A stretch of 64,000 nucleotides of DNA from Dermatemys mawii (taxonomy: Eukaryota > Chordata > Testudines > Dermatemydidae), in NCBI GenBank assembly GCA_007922305.1, contig ML677343.1:30869987-30933986 (forward strand), in the 5' to 3' direction. Within the stretch, counting starts at the first letter, position 1. Every line of letters begins with the position of its first letter. Position numbers and translations under genes: made by a program. The notes beneath the pieces are model-generated. The model was not told where the DNA came from. It saw only the letters and a list, made by a program, of their open reading frames with translations, and made no database searches. Of this stretch, positions 10,263 through 23,466 are shown one piece after another.

Positions 10263-13200
10263 GCTTGTGTAAACACTCCACTTGTAAAGTTCATCATGCA
10301 TATTGAGATCTTTGGACGATAGTGACTGTATATCTTTTAGCTATTTAAAGAGACACCACTAACTTAAAAATCATTTTCCCATCTGAAAATCTTGTACCTA
10401 TTATTGTTGCCTAGGATTTCTGAAAGAGATGAAGGAAAACACTCTTTTCTCTATTTCTGGTTTACTTTGTGCCTTTTGACAGCACTTTGCGTGCAGTCCG
10501 TTTCACTGTTTATTTGATAGTGAGTGCCCTTTCCCATGCTCTGCAAAAGGAACAGTGGCAGCAGCAAAGTCAAAACTGAGAGTGAACAGGCGGCCAGCAA
10601 GTATGCACACAGAGAGAAAGGAGCCAGAATATTTCTGGGAGTGTTGCTTTTGAGTGCACCCCAAAAAGACACTTCCAACCACTACAAAAAGGAGTAAACA
10701 CAAGCCTTTGCATTTTTAAGGGAATTTTAACAAATCAGGACTTGCTGATGTCTATCAGAAACTGGTATAGTCAATTTTTAATACATTCCAGTTGACAGAG
10801 TACTTTTAATGACAGCTTTCTCTCCGATTCCCTTTAGAGCCAGCAACAGTAATGCTACCAGGAGGACATGGATAGTCTGCTCTCTGCAGGACTCTTCCCC
10901 ACACCTTTCCCATTCAGCTGTTATCTAGCCTGCTCTTCAATAGGCCCCTAAGAAAGAAAGAAAGAGAGCATGGCCTCACTCAGAATGGAAAGCTCTGTTC
11001 TTTTTATTTTGCAAACACTGTTTCTGGCGTGTGAAGACTGCTTGTCTATTGAAAAGACCCTTGGAGATTACTTAGCCCCGTGTACATCTTGTAAGCAGAC
11101 AGTACCTGTAAATTTCCTTTGAAATGTTATAGGCTAAATTCTCAGCTCCCTGTAAATCAGTGTAGTTTCACTGAAGAATGCCAGAACTATGCCAACTTTC
11201 ACCAGCTAAGAATCTAGCCCTGTATGATTTCATTTCTGAATGTTATGATTCTCAACTTCTACTTTAAAAGGCCACTTAAATCCAAGATGGTTCAAAATGT
11301 AGAGAGTCTTCAAACAAAAGTTTACAGAACTTAAGAGCAATTAGAAATGTTTGCATGTTTTTATCTATTTAAACATCTTTATTTATTACAATTTTGTTAA
11401 AATCATCAGCATTCCCCTGCGTCATCTGCAGCTTAGACACTGCAATGATAGCAAGTGGAACCTTAAAGGAAAACCAAATGTCACCAAAAATGAAAATCTC
11501 TTTACTGACTTTCACTATCTAAATGGAGAGAAATGGAGGGGGCGGGGGAAGTAAAAATGCAACATAACTAGTGACAGGTCAATTGGATTCTCAACAGCAT
11601 TTCAGTTTTAACAAACCAGAGTTAGTGGTAACATACAACAGGAAGTTTGTTTAAAATGTTTTTAACTAAACTCTGAATAAATAAGAATTAGGGATGGAGC
11701 TTTTCCAGATTTCCTTTAATACTATTAAAATGAAAGAATATGGTTCTAATTCACCACTCTCTTACATCTGTTGTACGCTGGTGTAGATCCAATTAAATCA
11801 ATGGGGTACCAGAGCAAAGGCTCAGGTCTTATGTGTTGGGAAATTAACACTGACATTATCCATTGAATTTCATTAAAAAAATAAAATAAACATGGAAACC
11901 CTCCAAGCCTACTTATGCATTTCCACAGTACCCAGAAGAACCTTCTGTTTGTATTATGGAATGTTTCATACATATTTTACTACTTAGCTTTACTCCACAG
12001 TTCCATAGCCTAGAAGGAAGCAGAACTAGACACCAGACCCTGTGTCACCTAGTGATGGATGGACCCCAATAGGTTAAGTGTACAGGTGGGCCCAAACAAA
12101 CAAGATTTAGAGCTGGGTCATGTAGTATCCCTCATTTCTGAAAAGATACAGGACTTGATTGTAATGGGTGGGATTTCTCTGTTGGGGTTACTGCATGCCC
12201 ACAGGCCCTGTAGTTCTCCTCAACTATCTTGTAGCATGAACAACACACCCTTTGCTGCCCAATCACCAGTCAGGGTCTCCCTAATTCCTGTAATGGACTA
12301 GTCAGTCATGGAAGGGACCAGTGACTACACTATAGGTCCTAATCCCCTCAACGACTGGAGATATTCAGCATATGAACTGGTCACATGTCAGTATGTGTCT
12401 TATGGAAAGAATTTCGTCAATATCTTAACCAACTGCTCCTCAGAACAACAGCTTCTAAACCACTCAACAGGTGATGCTACTCCCAGATTTGACCCAAGGA
12501 GTTGTTTCAAGATGTGTTACAGTTGAGCCACTAAGAAAATGATGAGAAAAATATAATTAAATTTGCTCTTCACAGTGAAGGAATCGGGCCAATATCTATA
12601 ATAGTGACATTCTACTTTAGAAAAGGGAACTTGAAAATACATATTTTTTTTTAAAAAAAGAGCAAGATAGTCAAAAAGAACCGGACAAAGATGAGACTAT
12701 TAAAATCCCTAGATTCGGCATCGCTGGTACTTCAGGGTGCCATAACAGAGTCAAAGAAGGCCTACACACTCCGACACAAAGAAGGAAGCCAGAAGGCAAG
12801 AAAAATCCCTCTATAGTTAAATGGCAAGATGCAAAAGGTTATTTGAGCCATACAGGTCTCCTTCAAAAATCCAGCCCAGATGAAACCAACGGAACAGAAC
12901 TCTTTCGAGCCAAAACATTCTAAAGCTACAATAAAGTTACTACAGGCAGTACACTGAGTTATAACAATGCTACTCTAGTTCTTTGTAAAGCTTATGCTCA
13001 GAGTCTTATATTTGTACTTAGCTGTACTTACTCTTGTACTTAAGGTTTCTGCTGGCTTTTTTGATGCTTCAGGGAGCTTTTTATAGGGCTATTTCTTGAG
13101 TTTATTTCTGCTCCCTTGAGTGTGTGACATCAGACGTATTTTTGTAACAGAGGACAGCTAAGCAGTTAGGAATCTGAAACTGGTGGTAGGAAGCAATGGT

Positions 13201-13944
13201 CCACCTACAGCTGGATTTCCTGCTTCCTATCTTCGGTGAGGAATCATTTGGGGCCAGGGTGAAGGGGAATTTGTTGCTAACCAATTTAAGCTGAAATGGG
13301 TCATGGTTAAATTTGATGTTGGAGGCTGACTGAGCATGAAAGTTCAACTTTGAGGAGCAGCAGCAAGAAGCTGTGTCCCACGCTGACCTATTTTAAATAG
13401 TGAGAGCAGCTATTACCTAAAGCAGTGAGCACGAGAACCGCGGCCATTCATAATTCATGCTGTAATTGTCTCCTGAGCTTGGGAATTTTTTGGCGGGAGG
13501 GACACAAACTAGAGGGCATGGCATTGTTCTGGGAAATGACCTGTGTGGACAGACATAGGTTAATGGAACCCAGCCTGTGGCAAGGGACACTGGGACAGAG
13601 CCTGAGTGAGTCGGGGAGAGGTATGTTCTTGGAGAGTGGGGCCTGAGCAGTGAGGGAGCCATGTTCCTGTGCGAGGGAGCTAACCAAGTGATCCTCTACA
13701 GGGTTACCTGTGGAAAGTGGGCAGGAAGCGGGGTGTTCCTAAGGATGAGGTTTGTGCCCCTCACCTCATGCCCTGCCTTCTCTTCCTGGCTGTTAGAGAG
13801 GCGAGATGCCCTGTGTTCATTGCTTAGCCCTCTCCCCAAGTCCCATGTGCCATCCCCTTCCAGCGTATCAAAGTCTCTTCTTACAAACAGGCTCAGGCAA
13901 TCTTCCCATTCACTGCCCAGCCTGTGCCACTTCCCCAGTGGCGG
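10263..13944. other. JPH3: mostly unassigned intron sequence
   Basis: Two short pieces of a palindromic repeat with 'gtgtag...tccaattaaatcaatgg' type sequence sit near 11147-11222 and 11748-11830. The remainder, about 3.5 kb and AT-rich in 11270-11720 and 12540-12700, shows no feature that I can name. Confidence 0.4.
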
Positions 13945-14060
13945 GCAGGTAGGGCTGGACATGTTCCTGGAGGTTTCTTCACATGACATAATCTTTCATT
14001 AAAGATTCATCTTTAATTCCTGGAGCCTCCAGGCCAATCCTAGAGGGTTAGCAGCCCTAC
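13945..14060. repeat. fragment of a turtle-type DNA-transposon repeat
   Basis: Carries 'acatgttcctggaggtttct', 'cacatgacataatctttcat' and 'cctggagcctccagg', and ends in 'gagggttagcagccctac', a decayed GGTTGGCAACCCT-type terminus. It contains the small palindrome AATCTTTCATTAAAGATT. Confidence 0.6.
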
Positions 14061-14500
14061 TGGTAGGAGAAGCCAGGCCCACTCTCTACTCTGGGTTCCA
14101 GCTCAGGGACCTTCTAATCAGCAGGCAAAGTCTGCACCATCTTAAACCTTGCTGCCTTTTCCCTGAGCCTTTCCTCAGCTTCTGGCTCTCCCCCTTCTCT
14201 GGGTTTACCAGCCCCAAAACTCCTTCCTCCCAGAGAGTAACTGCAGGCCACTTAGGCTCTGTAGCCCCCAAACCCCTCTCTTCTCCCAGGAAGAGACTGC
14301 AGGCTCCTTCCCTGCAGCCCCTTCTCTGCTGCCAACCTCCTGCCCTCATAAACCCACCTCAGCTAGCTCCTTCATCAGCTGGGCTCCACATTATTCAGTC
14401 AGAGGATTACCTATTCCCCTCAGCTTTGGCCTGGTTAATTGGCCCTCTTCTTAGCCTACATTAAGCCCTTCAGGGCCAGTGAGGGGTGGACACCCCAGCA
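14061..14500. mobile_element. LTR-like fragment, uncertain
   Basis: 'ctctactctgggttccagct' followed by 'cagggacc' resembles the 56938-56962 part of the LTR described at 56788-57403 ('ctactccagactccagccca', 'gggacc'). Both continue into C/T-rich sequence with 'ctgcc' and 'cctcag' words. No termini or target duplication were found. Confidence 0.4.
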
Positions 14501-15329
14501 AAGGGAGCCATGTAATCTTGGGGATAGGTCCTGTGCTATGAGAGTGGGAATTATGCCACCCTTCCCCCACTGTGCAGCAGCCCTGGTAATGGCCATTTTG
14601 AGGGCAGGTTTCTGAGGCAGAGCCTGGCTATTTCCTCAGCCAGTAATGCTTCTATCCACTGCTGACTGGGGCTCCAGGATTCAAAGAGCAGCTCAGGTAG
14701 AGGGGAAGGAAATGTCCATGGTGGGGGACAAACCCTCTCCCAAGCCTGCTGTGGTGACAGCTCACTTGGGCCCAAATATATCAGGAAAGGCCTGGTCCTT
14801 GCTCCAGTTTGGGCTTTCCGCCCACTCGCTCCCTTGCCTTAGGGAAGCATTCAGGGGTTTTCAGCTTAAGGGCAGCTTTGTCATCTACCTTGTTCTAAGA
14901 CCACAGCTGCTTCTGTGTCCCAAGGACCTCTCCAGTTCAACAGCACTGGAGAAATGGTTTTGGGTTCCAAACCCTCATAGTAGACCCCATTCCCTCTCTT
15001 CAGTCAGCATCCAAAAGGCTCAGAACATGAGGGCATTTGTGATCCCAGCTCCTTCTAATTTCTCAACTACCTCAAGGTTTCCAGCCCTCCGCAGCCTCTG
15101 TCCAGTCCTCACAAAGTCTGAGATACTGCCGGAGTCTCCGGAGAGATTCCAAGAGGAAGTAAAAAGCCAACAAAGTAGCACCATAGTGAGGAGTTTTTTG
15201 TCTGATGCCTCCTGTAGCATTCTCAACTTCTCCGCTAAATCCTTCCTTTGCAACCCCTTAGTGTGGGGGGTGGGGGGGGAAGAGAGTAAAACCACCAACC
15301 AGCCACCTTCCCAAAGAGGGGTCTGACTC
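14501..15329. other. JPH3: unassigned intron sequence
   Basis: Holds a 226-codon open frame on + (14646-15326) with no recognisable domain, and G-runs at 15265-15282. I do not think it is a gene. Confidence 0.4.
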
Positions 15330-15592
15330 CAGGCCAGTCCCCACGCGGGGCAGGGAAGGAATGCCACCCATTCCCCAGTCCCACTTTGGCCCAAACCCAG
15401 CTGTGGCTCTGTCCCTGGTCTCAGCTCTGGTTCTCAGGTCCCAGCCTTGGCCCTGCTCCCAGCTTCAGCCCCACTCCCAGCCGTGGCTCCTGACTGTGGC
15501 TCCTGGGGGCGGGGTGTGTGTGAAACATGGACTGGTTCCATTATGGGTAAGGGGGGGCGTAATGGAAAAGGTTTGAGGGACCACTGCTCTAA
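15330..15592. mobile_element. hAT-like element, 3' part
   Basis: C-rich tandem words (cccagc, gtggctcc) are followed by a G-rich part and the end 'ggtttgagggaccactgctc'. Its reverse complement resembles the CAGTGGTTCTCAAACC terminus seen in many hAT elements. The left terminus was not found. Confidence 0.45.
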
Positions 15593-18534
15593 TTTCCTTA
15601 CTCTTGGTGAATCTCACTCACTGCACCCAAATAGTAACAGCCCCTCCCCACCAGTTCCCTCCAGCCAAATGCCCCTCTTAAGATGACATGTAGGGAGAAG
15701 GCCAAAGAGGCTTTTCTGATAGTCAAGTCCCTGGAGAAGATCACAGAGGGGGCTGGAGGAGGTGGCAGACAGATGCAAGATACCGCAAGGCCTTGTAGGC
15801 AAGCCTGAGAAGCTCAAACGAAACACAGAAGGACAGAGGCACCAGCGGAAGGATCAGACAGGAGAAGCGACATGGCCCAATTGACAGGGAAGTCAGGCAT
15901 TTTGTCAGGGGAGTAGGAAGCAGGGCACTTGGAGAGGAAGGCTATGTTTAGTTGGGGGAGGGAAGAGTGGTTCTCTGCACCTTACTATCTTACATTTAAC
16001 TGCCACCCTCCGTCCAGAACAATGAGCAATTCCCACAGACAGCAATACCTATCTGGCTTTCAGACCCAACCCCCCTGCTGCTTGTCAGCTTCAGGTGAGG
16101 GGGTCACTGTGTGTTTGGTTACAAATGGAAGAGCTGTGTTCGGGCAAATGCCAAGCACAGGAAGTTCCTTTAGTGCTGTCTCCTTTCTATCCTCTGCTAT
16201 CTTTCTCTCCTCCCTCCCCTCATCACAGCCCACCTCTTACTGACAGGGGATCAGAAGATAACGCAGTCAGATGTGATCAGGATCAGCTGTTATTCCTCTC
16301 TTGTCCTTATAACAAACTGTGTAGCTGTCAGGCTGGATTACATGGGTGCCTTCTGAATCATCGGGCAGCCAGCATGTCCACCTCTAGGCCATAAAGCTGG
16401 ATGAATGGCACAGAAAGGCAAGGATCCCCAGCTGGATTCCATGAGCATTTAAGGGACCCTTGATGGAACAATTACATAATCAGAGACTGTTAGCACTCAA
16501 GGTTTCCCCTCTCTGGTCAGCATCTGTTTTAAGTTCCCCTGCACGGCAAGGCTGATAACTTCCTGCTCAGACCAGACTTAGACACTGTATTCTGTGTGTG
16601 ATCTTAGCAGAAATGCTCAGATAGTGTGGTGATGGGCTCTGTGTACAAGGACCCATCAGAACAGAGCAGCATTGTACTAGCTGTTGCTTTTTTGCAGGGA
16701 TACAGCCATCCTCCTACCCTATGCCCTTGTGTTAACAAGCCATCTAAACAGAATACAGAATTACTGCTGCAGAACACCTCAATCAGTTGCATGGTGAGGC
16801 CCAGAGCAGCCATCTCGAGTAACAGCCCCTCAGGCTCCCATGGATTTAGCAATCTGCATAAAGGCAGAGTTTTATTCCACCTTCTTTGTGGGGATGGAGT
16901 GCAGGGTAGTACATTCTGATGGCTGCACAATGTAAAATTGCTTTGCTTATATGCTCAGAAATGAATCTGCTGGAAAATCCTCAGGAAGTTTTACAGCAAA
17001 TGATTTTATTTAAAAAAAACTCCAACAGGAAGCTAACTGCCTCCAGTTCACTTTGGCTGTAAATTCTTTAACTTGGCTGTTTAAACAGCTATTATCTGTC
17101 TTATTCCTGAGAGGACAATGTTGTGGTATCTTTCTTTCTTTTATGGCTATCATGTCTTTCTATAGCTAAACTCCTCTTCTGACTTGGCGGTTTCCACCTG
17201 TGAAATGTTTTGCACCCACTAAGTAGAACTTTAACTTACACACTCAAGACACGTAGCATTGGTTTATAATAAACATGTGTTTGTCCGATCATTTACGTCA
17301 GTTGCTCATTGAAATAACGCTGTGAGACCAGAGATCGCTATCCTGTTGAATCAGGCACTGCCACTGTCCCATTCAGTATCCTGTACACTGATCTATTGTG
17401 CTCATTGTCCTTTCCTTTTTAAAGCTGACTTGTCCTATGTTATTCAGGGGAACCATCATTCCAGTCACCCTCTCAATGTTTTTTACTGAGCCATGTGATA
17501 TATAAATAAGGGATGTGGGTTGATTACCTCCTATTAGAGTTATCTGGTACCATTATCTCCTGACATAGGCACCAATTTGACATCTTCCTTTGGAGTATAT
17601 GAGCTCTGAGGAGGCCCTGTGCTGTTATATCTCAGCATGCCTGACAGTGATACACACTGGAAATGCCATTTTCACCTTACAGCCAAGCAGCTGAACTGTC
17701 ATGAAGGCACAGTAAGGAATTAAAAGCCTCGGAGGGTTGTTGTGAGGGTGAAGTGAATTCAAGGGTGGAGACTGGTGGTACATGTAATCAGGGATCGCGG
17801 AGTGGATGTGTGGGCAAGGCCTGGCTGGTGAAGGAACAGTCAGAAGCTGAACGTTCTGTCCCTGTGCGGCAGTCTTCTTTACACTGGGGCCAGCTGGGAA
17901 CAGGCAGAAATGACACAGCACAGTAGTGAGACAGGAAGAATCTGAGGGTGATTCATTCCTGGCACTTACCACTTTCAAGGGACTAGGAAACAACATGAGG
18001 AGATGGGCAGCATGTGGGGTTCAGTTGCCAGCTTTTAGAGAGAAATATAATACCTTATCCTCCAAGAAAAGCTGCTGGAGCCAACTGTATTGTCCTCACC
18101 CTGTCCTTCCTCCTCATCACCACCTGCTGCTCTTGCCTGACAGAGACACTGCAGGCCAGCCCAGCCCAGATGCTCTGTCTGATTTCTAATCTGAGCCCGT
18201 GACAGGCTTACTGCACGTATTGAGCTAACAACACCGCTGTTCTGCTGGGGACTGGCTCCGTTGCAGAATCAACCCTTCCATTCAGAATTTGCAAAATCAC
18301 TGTAGCTGTCTCCTCTCACCCAGTGGTTACAGGTTATCACCCCTGGGGAATGGCTACATGGCTTGGCAGGGTAAGGCGGAGTGCAGGGAAGGCATTAGGA
18401 ATACAAAACTTCAAACCTACTGGGACAAACACCTCTCTAATGTAGCTCCATTGACTTCAGTGGGCTTACACCAGAGATAAATTTGGCCAACTCAGTGTAT
18501 AGACAACACAGATAAGTGATAGCTCAGAAGTTCC
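15593..18534. other. JPH3: mostly unassigned intron sequence
   Basis: About 15710-15870 resembles an old dispersed repeat ('gcaaggccttgtaggcaagc', 'gcgacatggcc') of unassigned class. The part 16920-17330 is repeat-free and AT-balanced and could hold conserved non-coding sequence; no motif decides it. No gene seen. Confidence 0.35.
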
Positions 18535-18612
18535 CATCCTGCAACTCTCAGTCCGCAAGTGCAGTCAGTGGGACTATCTGTATGAATGAGCGTTACTCCC
18601 ATGAGTAAGGGA
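18535..18612. repeat. palindromic repeat fragment ('gttactcccatgagtaa' family)
   Basis: Contains 'gcagtcagtgggactat' and 'gcgttactcccatgagtaag'. A related copy lies at 58455-58535 ('cctttctcacatgaataatt', 'gcagtcaataggactac'). Confidence 0.5.
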
Positions 18613-20249
18613 CCACAGATGTCTCCAGCTGTCCTCTCCTTGTTCCTTTAAAGCAGTAACACTCCCTGTCATCACATGATGACTACTTGAAGACATTTTA
18701 CATTGGCCTTTGTGGCTCCCCTGCTGGTGCGGGGGAGAGGGGAAGGAGACATGGGGTGTGTGATATGAGCATGTCTCCTCTGACTCCAGGTTGTGCCTCA
18801 CCGACACACAAGTGACTTCCAACGTAGCCAGAACACACTGGGCAAATATCCGCCACCTTGCCCCGCTTCCCCTGGGAAGTTTTTGATTTCTCAGGCATCC
18901 TTGAGACAGGGATCATCTCTGCTCATCTCACCGGATGCTTCTGGCTTCCCCCCAGTCTCTGCAGAGCTGATTTCAATCACAGCCTTCTGGGGCAATGAGT
19001 GAGACTCTAATGGCTTGTGGAGTTAGGCACACCCAGGGGGGAAGATGCACAGACAGGGTGGACCAGGAATTCCCTGTGGATCTTATTGGGCCACAGACTT
19101 GCCATTGTTGGAGTGAGAACCGTCCCTTCCACAACTCCTGAAAAAGCCTCTTTTTCTTTCTGCCTTATCGACTCACTGATCTTTTCTCCCAGGACCATGC
19201 CTCCATGCTGGGACTGCCTGTTGTTTCTGCATGTGCATTATCTACCTCTCTGAAGCATTTTGAGCTATGGGCATTATGTGACAGAAGGACCAGTTCCTCC
19301 TCCTGTGGGAGCAAGATCAGGCACTGCAGATGCATTGTGCTGCGTTCCTTGGTGTGCTGGTCGTCTCTCTCAGGTGGCTTCTTGTAGCAGACGTTCCTCA
19401 CATGACTCCCCAGCGTCCCACTGCTCATGTTTTTTCTATGCAAACAACAGAGACTACAGCGCTGCTTTTCTTTGTGATCTAGAGGAGAGGCAGAGAGAAC
19501 CTCCCACACCCAGTGTGGTTGGCTTTCGGGCAGCATGGCAATGGTGCATATGCCTCTACATCCCACTGTCCCCATTCTTCCTCTTCACCACAGAGTGGGG
19601 AAATGGGCCTACTGTGAAACACTAGAAACAAGGTGGGGAATGGGGTGGCTGGTCTCACTGAGACCCTTATTTCTTTGGTACATTAAAAAGCCCAGACAGG
19701 ACACTTTTCATGATCTTAGGCATATTCACCTCAGTGTCTTGACCAAATTCCAATTGGAGCAACTATATTCAGACACCCTAAATTCCCCCTGCTGCTTCCA
19801 CTAGATGCAGGATTCCTGTTCTCAGCTGCGTTGCTGAGTGCTGTCAAACAGCTGCCATGTTACACCCTAGACAGGATGCATTTGGGTGGTGAGAGGAGGG
19901 AGTCGCAGACAGTTGGTGAAGAACTTTGGGGTGCATAGGGTACCAAAGGCTAGCATGATTCACTCGCCCTCCCATCCTGAAAGAGCCAGCGGTGCTTCTT
20001 TCTTTTCCTTTTCTCTTTCTTATTCCCTGGCATGTTTTGCTCTCTGCGGTACTGTTCTTCCCCCCCGCAAATCCCCCACCCACCTTCTTTCCTACAATAA
20101 CAACCCAAATACACTGATGCCCCTGGACCAGCTTGATCTACTTCACACCCAGAGAGGAGAAGGAATACAAGAAGCACAATATAGATGAAAATGCAGAGGT
20201 ATTTGCACAGTGTCTGAGCAAAAATATTTTGCATGTCAGGAGTCCCCAT
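18613..20249. other. JPH3: unassigned intron sequence
   Basis: No recognisable repeat or gene. Overlapping open frames of 60-136 codons occur on both strands without family features. Confidence 0.4.
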
Positions 20250-20330
20250 AGTCATAGATTTCTATATCTTCAAGCCAGAAAGAACCATTTTCAAAGCCTA
20301 ATCTGGCCTCTGCATTATTATAGGTGGGTT
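20250..20330 (-). mobile_element. CR1 LINE 3' tail fragment
   Basis: 'agtcatagatttctatatct' followed by 'tcaagccagaaagaaccatt' and 'taatctggcctc' is the antisense of a CR1 3' end (GGTCCCTTCTGGCCT...AATCTATGA type). Confidence 0.55.
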
Positions 20331-22262
20331 TTTATAGGGCTTGGAGGGAGGGGGAATCTAAGCAGCTCCCGTTTTTCCAGTGCTTTGTCATGTTTAATAT
20401 TAAATGGCTTGAGTGATGAAGCTTCTGCCATCCCCTTAAAGGTCAAATGACCAGTCGTTGTGGCTTCATAATCCAGGAAATGAAAGGTTTTGTCTATAGA
20501 CCCGGCCCACCAAATCCCTCAGAAAATCCCGCAGGGATTTACCCATGGAGCTGACTGATTATCCCTCTAATGTTGTGACTAAGAAAAATCCCAAGGTTCT
20601 GAGCGCCCTCAATTCCCATTGACATTAGGGGAGAAGCAGCGTTCAGAACCTTGCATGTGGACAGACAAGGTCTTATCTCCTAACCCTTATCATAGGGTAT
20701 GCAGCAACCAGGACTCACCAGCTGCCAGTTAGGAGGTGACCTTCTTATTGTAACAAAAGTCTAAATCTTTTCCATCCTGACTATAAATTGGCCTTTCCCC
20801 CCATCCAAAAGGTCAGATCTGACCACAGCTCCCAAACTTTTAGGAGTTTCTCGTTCTGTATGACTGGAAAGGTCATTTCATGGCCAAGTCTCATGTGCAG
20901 CCTCTGTCTTCACTGTTAATGTTTCCAGACAGGCACCACATCTGTGCTTGTGTTTTGGGCTAGAGTGTTATTAATGCAGTCAGTTGTTTTATGTTCCCAC
21001 TTTGCACTCATGTCAGGGACTGTGCAGTGTGGAGGATCAAGCCTATTGCACTGATTGGCTCACTCAGATTTGAGAAGCTGAACTTCACAGGTGTCTGTTT
21101 TCAAAGATTATGCCTAGCTTGCAGATGCACAAACAAATATTGCTTGACCTGTGTGTCTGCACACTACTAACCTCTACTGCGTAGACTCAGAACGGTTAAA
21201 TTATGAGTTGTAAGCCCTTTACTGCTCATTGCTATTGCAGCTTCTTCTTTGGCTGCAGGCATATATATGCTATTGGAGCAGGAAAATCATGGTTCTCTCT
21301 TGGTTGAAGTTCCAGGTGGCCATGGATTTTGTAGAACATTATCAATCCAGAGTCTAACCTGATGGGATTGACATTGTCAAGTCTGAACCTAGCATCTGGG
21401 CTGCTGCTCGTTTTCTTTTGAAAGATAGTTTCGCGCTTTTTATCCTTAGAAAATTAGTCTCTTTGGTGCAATTAGCAAGACCAGGATGATCAATATGTTT
21501 TTTTTCTGATCTTAGTTATTACTGTCCTGTTGAGAGGCTATTTATTTACTGGAAGTTGGTAGAAACCATTTAAGAATTCTTCAAAAAAAACACATTGTTT
21601 GAAAGGCTTGATTTTAGGGGTGGTGAATACAAATCAGATGTGCAAAACTGCCAAAAATAGACTGAGTTCAGTCCTAGGATAGGAGGGGAACAAACGCCTT
21701 TGACTGACACTAGTGTTTCTTAAAATCTTTTATACTGTCACCTGTTGTATTAATTTAAATTATGGAATACCTGGGCCCAAAGTGTCACAGGTCTTTACAT
21801 GACCCTGTAACTTGTCTAACACTAAACAGTGTTTTTCGAATTTGGTTTATAGAGACCTCAGCCCATGGCAACTGCATAATTAAAAATCCTTTTAACCTCT
21901 TATTAAAGATACAGGGAAAAATAGGAAAAGCAGTTAACGCATTTGAAATGAAAAGTATGAAATGAGGCTGACCTTTAAATAAGACTTTTCCGTTTCCCTG
22001 TAGCAGGTGAGTTTTTAGAGAGTAATCTCACTTGTTTGACAGTCTCTTGGCTGGTCATAACTGCCCTTTTGGGGGAAAGAGAAGTTAGCAGAGAGGCGCT
22101 GGAGCTGTTGTCATTGTTGTGATTGTTAACATTCATCCTGTTTCCTAGAAGACAAAACAAGACAAACAAAAGGGGAAGGAAAAGAACAGCAAAGAGAAAC
22201 TGCAGCTTCTGTCTCTGGTGGAAAAAACACAGGCCCATCACTGGGTCTTATTTAGCCACTCT
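20331..22262. other. JPH3: unassigned intron sequence
   Basis: Around 20600-20660 there is a piece resembling palindromic 'ccctcaattcccattgacat' repeats. The rest shows nothing that I can name. Confidence 0.4.
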
Positions 22263-22533
22263 GGGTATGTCTACACTGCAATTAAAAACATGCAGCTGGC
22301 CCGTGCCAGTTGGCTCAAGCTAAGGGGCTGTTTAATTGCGGTGCAGATCTTTGGGCTCAGGCTGGAGCCCAGGCTCTAGGGCCCTGCAAGGTGAGAGGAT
22401 TCCAGAGTTCAGGCTGCAGCCGGAGCCAGAATGTCTACACCGCAATTAAACAGCCTCATAGCCTGAGCCCTGGGAGCCCAAGTCAGCTGGCACAGGCTAA
22501 CCGCAGGTGTCTAATTGCAGTGTAGATGTACCC
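22263..22533. repeat. palindromic MITE, copy 1 (271 bp)
   Basis: The left end GGGTATGTCTACACTGCAAT pairs with the right end, whose reverse complement is GGGTACATCTACACTGCAAT. Complementarity continues through most of the element: 'gcccgtgccagttggctcaa' against 'caagtcagctggcacaggct', and 'gctgtttaattgcggtgcag' against 'ctacaccgcaattaaacagc'. As RNA it would fold into one long hairpin. Copies 2 and 3 are at 42904-43160 and 44616-44905. Confidence 0.85.
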
Positions 22534-23466
22534 TCCAAGACCTGGCAAACTAGTACCAGCATCAGCCTATGTAGGGCATTGCTTTTAGCTTTCTTTCTGG
22601 CCACAGGCTCACAGCAGTGTTGCAAAATACAGTCTTGGCCAGCCAAGTCAGGCTCTTACTAAACAGAAGGAAAAAGGAGAGAGTGAGAAAAGTAAGAAAT
22701 AAGGTAGACAAGGAAAAGGACACATTCGAGGGTGGGAGACTATAAATCTCACATCCATCGTGGGAGTTGGGATTTAGCTGGAGCCAGTGGTGATGTCATC
22801 TGGCTCCCACTCACTGGTCCAGGCTGGCCAAAACATCTCTCAGGATTAGCTTGAAGAAGGTCTGAGGTCCCAGGAGATGGTGGGGGTAGCAGCCATGAGA
22901 ATGATGCTTGCTCTTTCCCCTTCTCTTGCCTTTCAGCCACGTTCACATCCACCAGTCCATCCATCTTTTCCCCCTGCCTCAAAGTCTGTTTTTTTAAGTG
23001 CCGCAAAAGAGAGTAATGGGAAGAATAGCCCACCCCTTTGTTATTTTGTCCACTGATTAGGCCTCATTTCCAGCATGCCAATTTTGGTTCACTGTTGTCC
23101 GGTTGCACACTTCTCTTGTTTACCAGGCATGATCTCTGAATTATATCCAGAGACCATTTTGTTTGTACTAAGTCAGGGTGACTGTATGTCCCATTTTGAC
23201 CCATCAGACAGTCTCCTTTCCCAGAACTGTGCTGCTATCATTCATGACACTGTTACACAGGCAAGAAAGTAAGAAAGCTAAAGGCAGCCAGGCATCATCA
23301 AAAATATAGGCAAAGAAATTAACATTTGCCATAGGGAGAGTGAGAACATTTGGTAGGGGAAGAAATTTTATTTTCAAGCTCCTGAGAGGCTGCTTCAAAT
23401 AGAAGAAGTAATGAGCTAACCTGAAAAGTTCTAAAACTGGGATTTGACAGTGCGGTGTTTGGATTT
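22534..23466. other. JPH3: unassigned intron sequence
   Basis: No feature recognised. Confidence 0.4.

Noticed and set aside
14646..15326. 226-codon plus-strand open frame
   Set aside because: No domain, no splice or promoter context, and composition like its surroundings; taken as chance.
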